Positions 8,871 to 13,435 are shown, counted from the stretch's first letter. The stretch: DNA of 16,869 nucleotides from an uncultured Burkholderiaceae bacterium (GCA_937871985.1 CALMPB010000133.1:1-16869); one strand, 5' to 3'. Translations and numbers: made by a program. The notes: generated by a model from the sequence alone, not told the origin.

Positions 8871-9039
8871 TGACTATCCACCTAGTTGGCTCTTTAGCAC
8901 TTCTCCTGCCATGCCGGATGTTTCATCAGCATGGCAGTGCGCTGTTGAAATTATGTATAGATGCTTGAAATTTGGCTATTGGAATATTTGGAATGAGGGG
9001 TGGATGAAAGCGCGCTCCACGCTAAAGATAAGGCAGTAG
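8841..9039 (+). pseudogene. Truncated, frameshifted copy of the cdiI gene
   Basis: The start MSNISPKYAA is identical to the copy at 12779, but an in-frame TGA follows at once. 35 nt equivalent to 12809-12843 are deleted here, which puts the remainder out of frame. Past the deletion the shifted frame reads DYPPSWLFSTSP, then WQCAVEIMYRCLKFGYWNIW and NEGWMKAR, clearly the cdiI family. The homology is lost after base 9015 and the frame ends at 9037-9039. About the last 90 residues of the family are missing. The gene cannot give a working immunity protein. Confidence 0.88.
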
Positions 9040-9040
9040 C

Positions 9041-9460
9041 ATGGCTAGCAGCATATATGTCCCGGTACACACGTTTCCTGTCAGTTTGGAGCAACTTAAG
9101 GAATGGTTGGAGAGTGCGGCAGTGCTTTTTGGCGGCAGTGAGGTTCGAATAAATGTATCTAATGAGAAAGGCAAAATTCCTTTTAATGAGAGTTCGTTGA
9201 CTGTTGAGGGGTGGGCGTCAGGGCTTGAATGCTCGTTATCCTTTTTTTCTTGTTCTGAGGAGATCTCCGAACGTGAAGGATATTTTCATATGGCGGACAT
9301 AAAAACTAGGGGGGATTGGTGGTTCGCCGGTGTGGTTGCATATGCAGTGCTTGTTAATTCCGGATATATTGTTTTCGATGATTCCGGGAGATTGGGCGTC
9401 AAGTCGGCTTACACGGAGGAGTCTCTGCGGCTTATCCTAAAAAAAGAAAATGCCGTCTAG
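9041..9460 (+). CDS. Hypothetical immunity-type protein
   Basis: A 139-aa soluble protein starting at the ATG one base after the pseudo-cdiI stop, with AAGG 7 nt upstream. It has no signal peptide or membrane helix, is acidic in its middle, and ends with GDWWFAGVVAYAVLVNSGYI, VFDDSGRLGVKSAY and TEESLRLILKK. I do not recognise the family. Its size, solubility, AT-rich codons and place in a run of immunity genes make an orphan CDI immunity protein the best guess. There is no toxin gene or obvious toxin tail before it, since the cassette boundary cuts straight from the broken cdiI copy. The frame is uninterrupted with normal codon use, so it is probably still functional. It is followed by about 120 bp in which I see no gene. 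Confidence 0.65.
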   Translation: MASSIYVPVHTFPVSLEQLKEWLESAAVLFGGSEVRINVSNEKGKIPFNESSLTVEGWASGLECSLSFFSCSEEISEREGYFHMADIKTRGDWWFAGVVAYAVLVNSGYIVFDDSGRLGVKSAYTEESLRLILKKENAV

Positions 9461-9580
9461 CTAATCTAGTGAAAATCGAATTCGATCGGCTCAGGCAGGC
9501 TACGGCCGAGTAGACGACTTCCGCCCGTCCGCAGTTTGCTTCATTGAATACCACGAATATCATGCGTTCACTCAAGCTTG

Positions 9581-9717
9581 GACGAAGCACGCCGGCATGA
9601 GTATCACGAGTTCAAACAGTCCGGTCTGACCATGGCGTGGCAGGCGGCATGTTGGGCGCTGCCCAGCAGGTTCAGGGCTCGCTGCAGCAAGCTGGCAACG
9701 CCAAGAGCGGTAGGCTC
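9581..9717 (+). pseudogene. Displaced internal fragment of the cdiA gene (FHA-2 region)
   Basis: The bases encode DEARRHEYHEFKQSGLT, then after a one-base loss GVAGGMLGAAQQVQGSLQQ and AGNAKSGRL. They match cdiA bases 4881-5013 (DARQHEYHELKQSGLTI, GVAGGMLGAAQQVQGTLQQ, AGEAKDGRL). The GC-rich composition also matches cdiA rather than the surrounding array. The fragment has no start or stop of its own and is frameshifted, so it is a recombination scar. It comes from the middle of the exoprotein, some 400 codons before the toxin boundary, which means that a cdiA-like gene with much more than the toxin tip once stood here. Confidence 0.88.
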
Positions 9718-9723
9718 ACATAT

Positions 9724-10170
9724 ATTTACGGTCCCGGAGGATCAATTCGATAAGGGAATTGCAATGAATGTGATGATTGGTGGGTATTTGGTAATGCCAA
9801 GAAAGGGGCGTACGCAGCTTCAAGTTCTGCAGAATCGAGATCAGCGGCGTTGGACGAAAGGCTGCAGGAATATTCAAAGGGGCTGCCTGGCGTGCTTGTG
9901 GCGAGATTGGATCCATCGCCGAAATTTGGACCGCAAAAATTAAGGTTGTATGCTGAAGAATTTAATTATCTATTAATGCTTGGGGAATATTCTGACAATG
10001 GAGATTATGTGGTTCGAACACTTAGGACCTCATCGGCAGACACTTTCAAGGCTATTTTTGGGGAGCCCTATCCAGCTGCTGCCATAACGACTGATTTCTT
10101 ACTTGTTTGTCAGATATTCAAAGAGTTTGTCGAGCGCCATGATGTTTCGAAGGAAATGATGTCGGAATGA
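9724..10170 (+). pseudogene. Broken immunity-type gene, split between two frames
   Basis: Directly after the cdiA scar one frame reads HIFTVPEDQFDKGIAMN. Near 9765-9772 the coherent reading moves to the neighbouring frame: ECDDWWVFGNAKKGAYAASS, then LDERLQEYSKGLPGVLVARL, DPSPKFGPQKLRLYAEEFNY and LLMLGEYSDNGDYVVRTLR, ending ERHDVSKEMMSE at TGA 10168-10170. Joined, this is a ~148-aa soluble acidic protein of immunity-like size. No ATG or GTG serves the joined frame. The downstream part could start only from a TTG at 9850 (107 aa). I do not recognise the family. A one-base difference would restore a single frame, so either decay or a read error is possible. Confidence 0.5.
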
Positions 10171-10204
10171 AAAGAGGTGTTTTCCATCTGTTCCGATTAT
10201 ATCT

Positions 10205-10441
10205 TTGCCCGCAGTGACGCAATATGTGAGTGGTATCCCCTCTGCCGTTCAGAGGGAGGTAGCTAATTGGCCTGAATGCGCTGCAGGCTTGGCAAGGTTA
10301 ATGAGCCCTGCGGACTATAACGATCGCGGCAACCAGAATGCGGATGTGATTGAATATCTGGCTAAAGCAAATGGCCGTTTCGGCGCGCTAGTGGGAACGC
10401 TCGGGAGAGTGCCAAGTCCGTACGCTCTTATAGTTAGATAA
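10205..10441 (+). pseudogene. Remnant of an unidentified coding region (possible toxin or immunity C-terminus)
   Basis: An open stretch ending at TAA 10439-10441 reads TQYVSGIPSAVQREVANWPE, CAAGLARLMSPADYNDRGNQ, NADVIEYLAKANGRFGALVG and TLGRVPSPYALIVR. The composition is protein-like, but the only start in this frame is a TTG at 10205 with no SD, and the frame is open further upstream to at least 10169 without an initiation signal. It stops 10 nt before the small membrane protein at 10452, the same arrangement as the toxin tails at 10760-10843 and 12170-12303. It may therefore be the C-terminal part of a lost toxin. Family not recognised. Confidence 0.4.
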
Positions 10442-10451
10442 GGGGGGGCTT

Positions 10452-10661
10452 GTGTTCATAAAAAACGGGAATTTTCATCCGCTGTTTCAACTCTTCCTCG
10501 TAATTTCTGGCATGGGGTTGGGTTGGCTCGGTTCTTGGTTGTCTTCATATTGGATAACTCTTGTCGGGGTGATTGTTTGTGCAGTCGGGGGATATTCAGC
10601 TAGGGCAGGTTCTATTGGAGTGAAGCCATTCAAAGAGCGACGACAGCATGACAAAACCTGA
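10452..10661 (+). CDS. Small two-helix membrane protein, GGYSAR family
   Basis: A 69-aa protein starting with GTG at 10452, with a strong purine SD (AGGGGGG at 10441-10447). It has a polar start (MFIKNGNFHPLF), a first helix (LFLVISGMGLGWLGSWL), a short turn, a second helix (WITLVGVIVCAVGGYSARAG) and a basic C-terminus (GVKPFKERRQHDKT). The VGGYSARA-x-x-x-G/N-I-x-P motif at the end of helix 2 is shared with the genes at 10847 and 12305 and, more weakly, 8628. The two helices and positively charged tail predict an inner-membrane protein with a cytoplasmic C-terminus. Inference: an immunity or accessory protein of the toxin whose tail may lie at 10205-10441. Intact frame. Confidence 0.6.
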   Translation: MFIKNGNFHPLFQLFLVISGMGLGWLGSWLSSYWITLVGVIVCAVGGYSARAGSIGVKPFKERRQHDKT

Positions 10662-10715
10662 TGGATGTGAAAGGAGTCAATTTTGGATGAACGATAGGAT
10701 TTTTGGAGTCCGTCG

Positions 10716-10757
10716 GACAGCACGGCCGGGCTGAGCCGGGATACGGCCGGAGCGAAT
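10716..10757 (+). pseudogene. Second displaced cdiA fragment (pre-toxin region)
   Basis: 42 bases encode DSTAGLSRDTAGAN and match cdiA 6123-6164, which encodes the same 14 residues. The two DNA copies differ at four positions, all silent (GAT/GAC, GCT/GCC, GGG/GGA, AAC/AAT). The fragment came from a homologous gene under protein-level selection rather than from a recent copy of this cdiA. The match ends abruptly on both sides. Confidence 0.8.
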
Positions 10758-10759
10758 GT

Positions 10760-10843
10760 CACGTAGCCAGTGATTCGATGGCATGTGGCTCCATTGTATT
10801 TAACGGTATTGGTGAATACCTAAAATCCAAATATGCAAATTAA
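10760..10843 (+). pseudogene. Toxin C-terminal tail remnant ending GEYLKSKYAN
   Basis: Right after the cdiA scar, a frame ending at TAA 10841-10843 reads HVASDSMACGSIVFNGIGEY then LKSKYAN. It is homologous to the tail at 12241-12303 (GGILFNELGEYLKARYAD). In both places the stop is followed within a few bases by the ATG of a GGYSAR membrane protein. A cdiA fragment joined to a conserved terminal segment and then an immunity-type gene is what a collapsed orphan cdiA-CT/cdiI module would leave. Confidence 0.55.
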
Positions 10844-10846
10844 TCC

Positions 10847-11127
10847 ATGAATAATTTTATGGAAATGATGCGTCGCGTCTTTATGCGTGATGACAATATT
10901 GCGCCCGTATTTAGATATTTATTTGCAATATGTGGTGGCGCGCTTTTTTTGCAGATATAAAACTCTGGAATACTGGCTGGATTTGGTATGTCGGCTTTGC
11001 TGTTGCCTTGGTGGGCGGGTATTCCGCTCGGGCGGCCCAATTGAAGATTCGCCCCCTCTCTTCTGCACCCTATCCGCGAGGATGGCTAAAGTCGAGGCGG
11101 AAGAAGCGGTCGGCGGATGAAGATTGA
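10847..11127 (+). pseudogene. GGYSAR-family membrane protein gene frameshifted at a T7 tract
   Basis: From ATG 10847 the product is MNNFMEMMRRVFMRDDNIAP then VFRYLFAICGGALFLQI-stop (TAA 10958-10960). The other frame continues ADIKLWNTGWIWYVGFAVAL, VGGYSARAAQLKIRPL and SSAPYPRGWLKSRRKKRSAD. The break falls in the run of seven T at 10944-10950. One more T would give a continuous protein of ~93 aa that aligns end to end with the intact gene at 12305-12586 (helix 1, helix 2, GGYSARAAQL, then APYPxGWLKxR). It starts 3 nt after the toxin tail stop. It could be a decayed gene, a slippage-controlled gene or a homopolymer read error. Confidence 0.7.
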
Positions 11128-11180
11128 TATATCTTCCGACATTTCCCAGATGATTATGTTCAACCGATTGGAGGGTTGTA

Positions 11181-11374
11181 ATGAAGCCATCCGTCGATTC
11201 GGAAGCTGCGGTTGGAGAAAAGATGGTCGACGTGCCCTGGCTTGATGCGCTCAAGAAGGCACTTATTTCCACTGGTCTTGATTCTGAAGACCTTTACGCG
11301 TTGCTAGAGGCTTCTATAGTTACAGAGAAAACTAATTTCCCTGCATTTATCTACGGCGCCTCGTGCGGATTTTG
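11181..11374 (+). repeat. Direct repeat of about 194 bp, copy 1
   Basis: It matches 11729-11921 at high identity; one G at about 11205 is absent in the second copy. The two copies flank the Imm35-like gene, so recombination between them would delete that gene. Confidence 0.85.
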
Positions 11375-11396
11375 GATAACAGGTAAAGGAAAGTGA
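11181..11396 (+). pseudogene. 3'-truncated copy of an immunity-type gene
   Basis: It starts at ATG 11181 with a very good SD (GGAGGG at 11170-11175). The product MKPSVDSEAAVGEKMVDVPW, LDALKKALISTGLDSEDLYA, LLEASIVTEKTNFPAFIYGA is almost identical to the first half of the protein encoded at 11770-12159. After base 11374 the homology ends and the frame closes with ITGKGK-stop, one base before the Imm35-like ATG. About 75 residues of the full-length form are missing. The last codons are probably the tail of another gene joined by recombination, since a tail abutting an immunity gene recurs in this array. Unlikely to be functional. Confidence 0.7.
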
Positions 11397-11397
11397 G

Positions 11398-11643
11398 ATG
11401 CAAATCTGTGATGCTCTGGTTATTGCTGAAAAATATATAGAAAATAATATGAGGCCATGCGACGGCGATCGCTATGTTGTTATAAAGGACGCAATAGTCT
11501 CTGCGAAAGATGGTTGGTATTTTCCATATCAATCGAAGAGATGTTTGGACACGGGTGATATGGATTTCTCACTTGTCGGTAATTGGCCCATATTCGTCGC
11601 GATAGACGGTAGTTGCAATGGAGGGAAGATTCCTGCCAAATGA
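11398..11643 (+). CDS. Imm35/YrhB-like immunity protein
   Basis: An 81-aa soluble protein starting one base after the preceding stop, with a GGAAAG-type SD at 11388-11393. The order of conserved elements matches the YrhB/Imm35 family as I know it: an N-terminal helix (ALVIAEKYIENN), a short strand (YVVIKDAIVSAKDGWYFPY), QSKRCLDTGDMDFSLVGNWP, and IFVAIDG. The GWYF and L-x-GN-x-P-I-x-V motifs are the most diagnostic. Imm35 is a predicted immunity family associated with polymorphic toxins. The end (SCNGGKIPAK) is shorter than in E. coli YrhB (about 94 aa) and lacks the usual strand after the DG turn, so the extreme C-terminus may be lost or replaced. AT-rich codons match the array. Confidence 0.65.
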   Translation: MQICDALVIAEKYIENNMRPCDGDRYVVIKDAIVSAKDGWYFPYQSKRCLDTGDMDFSLVGNWPIFVAIDGSCNGGKIPAK

Positions 11644-11728
11644 AATGTAGCGTCAAATCGATTTTCCTCTTAGGAAGAATCATTACGACAATTTAGCGCC
11701 ATTTGGCAGGTGGGTGGTGCATTGTGGA

Positions 11729-11921
11729 ATGAAACCATCCGTCGATTCGGAACTGCGGTTGGAGAAAAGATGGTCGACGTGCCCTGGTTTGATGCGCTCA
11801 AGAAGGCACTTATTTCCACTGGTCTTGATTCTGAAGACCTTTACGCGTTGCTAGAGGCTTCTATAGTTACAGAGAAAATTAATTTTCCTGCGTTTATCTA
11901 TGAGGCTTCGCGGGGATTTGG
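11729..11921 (+). repeat. Direct repeat of about 194 bp, copy 2
   Basis: Partner of 11181-11374. The ATG at 11729 that corresponds to the copy-1 start is put out of frame after eight codons by the missing G. Confidence 0.85.
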
Positions 11922-12159
11922 CTTCACTGTGAGCGAAGGTTTTTTCTATTCTCTTGATCAGAACTGGGACGATCCGAAGAGTTTCAACGAGGTCAGCTTT
12001 TTCTTGGGCGAAATGGAAACTTCCAGTATTTCCGTGCCTGACTACGTATCTCTTATGAAAATTGCTGCTGATATTTATTCAGTCTTCTTCCCTGATGAAG
12101 GGAATGGTGTTCTCAGATCTGCTGAAAGACTAAAAGAGCGGTATTCAAGGAGGCTCTAG
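11770..12159 (+). CDS. Immunity-type protein, full-length copy with altered start
   Basis: About 129 aa from ATG 11770, which has GGAG five bases upstream (11761-11764). The open frame reaches back to a GTG at 11710, but the segment before 11770 corresponds to a different frame of copy 1. Product: MVDVPWFDALKKALISTGLD, SEDLYALLEASIVTEKINFP, AFIYEASRGFGFTVSEGFFY, SLDQNWDDPKSFNEVSFFLG, then ISVPDYVSLMKIAADIYSVF and a charged C-terminal helix. Soluble and acidic, with no signal peptide. The original start was probably ATG 11729, now separated from the frame by a one-base deletion. At 11729 a TGA/ATG overlap (GAATGAAA) resembles a toxin-stop/immunity-start junction. Immunity role inferred from context; numbered family not recognised. 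Confidence 0.65.
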   Translation: MVDVPWFDALKKALISTGLDSEDLYALLEASIVTEKINFPAFIYEASRGFGFTVSEGFFYSLDQNWDDPKSFNEVSFFLGEMETSSISVPDYVSLMKIAADIYSVFFPDEGNGVLRSAERLKERYSRRL

Positions 12160-12169
12160 ACCGAGGTGA

Positions 12170-12303
12170 AGCAGTCCGAACGGAGCCTACGTGGTTGGTG
12201 GCGGAGTTGACCTAGCTGTGAAAGGGCTGGTGCAGTTGTTCCGGATGGGGGCATTCTATTCAACGAGCTTGGTGAATATCTGAAGGCTAGATATGCAGAT
12301 TAA
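12170..12303 (+). pseudogene. Toxin C-terminal tail remnant ending GEYLKARYAD
   Basis: One frame reads SSPNGAYVVGGGVDLAVKG. After a one-base shift the next frame reads AGAVVPDGGILFNELGEYLK then ARYAD-stop (TAA 12301-12303). The end is homologous to the tail at 10760-10843. No start codon or SD precedes it, so it is the frameshifted last 40-45 codons of a longer protein, most plausibly a CdiA toxin tip. It stops one base before the membrane-protein ATG at 12305. Confidence 0.55.
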
Positions 12304-12304
12304 A

Positions 12305-12586
12305 ATGAATTCGATTGTTGATGTGGTTTATCGAATTTTAGTGAAAGAGGGTAATGTGGCCCCTGTTTGCCGCTACTCTTTGTTAATTATTGGTGTGGCC
12401 GTAATTTTTTTTGATATCAAGGTTTTTTATTTAGGCCTTGTATTTGCGTCGGTTGGTGGGTACTCGGCGCGGGCGGCTCAGTTGAATATCCGTCCCTTCG
12501 ATCGTGCGCCATATCCACCAGGGTGGCTGAAGGCCAGAAAGAAAGAGCGAATGGATAGAGCTGTTCAAGATAATGAGAAGCGTTGA
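12305..12586 (+). CDS. Two-helix membrane protein, intact GGYSAR family member
   Basis: 93 aa. ATG 12305 is preferred over the in-frame ATG 12293 because it aligns with the start of the homologue at 10847 (MNSIVDVV versus MNNFMEMM) and falls just after the toxin-tail stop. Layout: an amphipathic start (YRILVKEGNVAPVCRY), helix 1 (SLLIIGVAVIFF), helix 2 (FYLGLVFASVGGYSA), then RAAQLNIRPFDRAPYPPGWL and a Lys/Arg-rich tail (KARKKERMDRAVQDNEKR). It predicts an inner-membrane protein with a long basic cytoplasmic tail. Its fixed position one or a few bases behind a conserved toxin tail, seen twice in this window, suggests a cognate immunity protein acting in the membrane. The family is not one I can name. 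Confidence 0.65.
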   Translation: MNSIVDVVYRILVKEGNVAPVCRYSLLIIGVAVIFFDIKVFYLGLVFASVGGYSARAAQLNIRPFDRAPYPPGWLKARKKERMDRAVQDNEKR

Positions 12587-12615
12587 ATCATTTGACGTCA
12601 AAAGTGCCGATTGCT

Positions 12616-12770
12616 AGGGTCGTTATTGTGCGTTGGCGCGATATTGGTCTGGCTTGGGTTGCCATTTAATATTTTTTTGTTTTTACGTTGATCGGAATGG
12701 TTGTCGAGTCGGTTGGAATGTGCACGGCGAAGGCGACCATGCCAATGCTAAGCCGTTCCGGGAAAAGTGA
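12616..12770 (+). pseudogene. 5'-truncated, frameshifted copy of the 8628 membrane gene
   Basis: It matches 8678-8831 but lacks the first ~17 codons. The frame equivalent to CVGAILVWLGL runs NIFLFLR-stop because the T5 tract of the intact gene is T7 here (12672-12678), a +2 shift. Further small losses follow before AAAAGTGA at 12763-12770. Non-functional; it persists as the leader of the downstream cdiI copy. Confidence 0.75.
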
Positions 12771-12808
12771 GTGGCACCATGAGTAATATTTCTCCCAAGT
12801 ACGCAGCA
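12616..12808 (+). repeat. 193-bp direct repeat, copy B
   Basis: Partner of 8678-8870. Beyond 12808 this copy keeps the 35 nt that are missing at 8870/8871. Confidence 0.85.
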
Positions 12809-13279
12809 ATTATTCAAACGGAGTTCTATCAATTGACGTTTGATGACTATTCCCCCCGCGGACTCTTTGGCACCATTCCTTTTTTGACGAATTTTTCATC
12901 AGAATGGCAGTACGTTGTTGACATTATGTATAGGTGCTTAAAGGTTGGTTATTGGAATCTTTGGAATGAGGGGTGGATGAAAGCACGCCAATTGCGGAAT
13001 TACGAAGATTTTTGCAACAAACTATCCCAATTCAATCCAGATAAGATTTCGGACGAAGGGGCGGTATATTGGCTACAACCTCTCGTTTATACCTCCGATT
13101 TGGGCGAGCAATTGGTTGAAAAGTATAACTTGGCTCCGTTAGAAGACTATGAGGAAGGGGGAGATGGTTTTGTTTGCAAACCAAATTTTGTTTGCAAACC
13201 ATTTATCGATGAAATCGAGAATACTTTTGCTGAAAACAATATTCCTTGGGGTAAGAGACTTTTTCCGGTGCAGGCGTAG
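12779..13279 (+). CDS. Second, intact CDI immunity protein (paralogue of cdiI)
   Basis: 166 aa from ATG 12779; the in-frame GTG at 12767 overlaps the previous remnant and is less likely. It shares the whole layout of the 7761 protein: FYQLTFDDYSP, MYRCLKVGYWNLWNEGWMKA, RQLRNYEDFCNKL, YWLQPLVYTSDLGEQLVEKY and an almost identical C-terminus (CKPFIDEIENTFAENNIPWG). The two differ mainly in the residues after DDY (longer here, with FLTNFSSEW), in the LNPHKL/FNPDKI segment and in an internal duplication (FVCKPN/FVCKPF). Inference: immunity to a related but different toxin tip. Its SD leader has lost one G (GTGAGTGG instead of GTGAGGTGG), so translation may be weaker. It is the last gene of the AT-rich array. 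Confidence 0.78.
   Translation: MSNISPKYAAIIQTEFYQLTFDDYSPRGLFGTIPFLTNFSSEWQYVVDIMYRCLKVGYWNLWNEGWMKARQLRNYEDFCNKLSQFNPDKISDEGAVYWLQPLVYTSDLGEQLVEKYNLAPLEDYEEGGDGFVCKPNFVCKPFIDEIENTFAENNIPWGKRLFPVQA
13168..13203 (+). repeat. 18-bp in-frame tandem duplication inside the second cdiI copy
   Basis: TTTTGTTTGCAAACCAAA is followed at once by TTTTGTTTGCAAACCATT, adding six residues (FVCKPN FVCKPF) compared with the single SICKPF of the 7761 gene. The frame is kept. Confidence 0.85.
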
Positions 13280-13310
13280 GGATGCGGGCAGGAAGCACTT
13301 TTGCGGCGGG
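13280..13310 (+). repeat. 31-bp trailer repeat behind cdiI, copy 2
   Basis: It matches 8226-8256 with one mismatch. In this copy the frame from ATG 13282 stays open for 28 codons (MRAGSTFAAGMVVVYRRPKT, then LQPTFAVD, stop 13366-13368). There is no SD or other support for a gene, and it may be the last piece of a vanished toxin or of the ancestral 3' end. Confidence 0.7.
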
Positions 13311-13404
13311 CATGGTGGTCGTCTATCGTCGGCCAAAAACGCTGCAACCGACTTTTGCAGTCGATTGAAGGTGGCACCAGGGTTGCTCATCCCACATAGC
13401 CACC

Positions 13405-13435
13405 GGTCTGATTTGCCACGGATGTGGATCAGACC
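13405..13435. other. Perfect inverted repeat (hairpin) at the right edge of the array
   Basis: GGTCTGAT (13405-13412) pairs with ATCAGACC (13428-13435). Inside it CCAC/GTGG forms a further four pairs with a 4-base loop and a 3-base bulge. There is no T-run on either side, so it is not a clear intrinsic terminator. It sits in the 261-bp gap between the array and the ykvA-like gene, where composition returns to GC-rich. A weaker CTGCAA/TTGCAG stem lies at 13342-13360. It could be a terminator, an mRNA end-protecting stem or a site recognised by a protein. Confidence 0.45.

Noticed and set aside
9578..9943. 121-codon plus-strand frame as a gene of its own
   Set aside because: Its first part is a frameshifted cdiA fragment and its last part reads across the wrong frame of the broken gene ending at 10170.
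10487..10762. 91-codon minus-strand frame
   Set aside because: Antisense to the 10452 membrane gene and the cdiA scar; its start (FAPAVSRLSPAVLS) is the antisense reading of the scar and occurs likewise antisense to cdiA near 6130-6165.
8226..13310. Possible CRISPR array or integron-like attC sites because of repeated units
   Set aside because: Repeats are long gene duplicates or a single pair of 31-bp trailers, not short regular units with spacers. No integrase gene or attC-like core is visible.
13342..13360. CTGCAA/TTGCAG stem as a terminator behind the second cdiI copy
   Set aside because: Only six pairs, a 7-base loop and no T-run; too weak to call.
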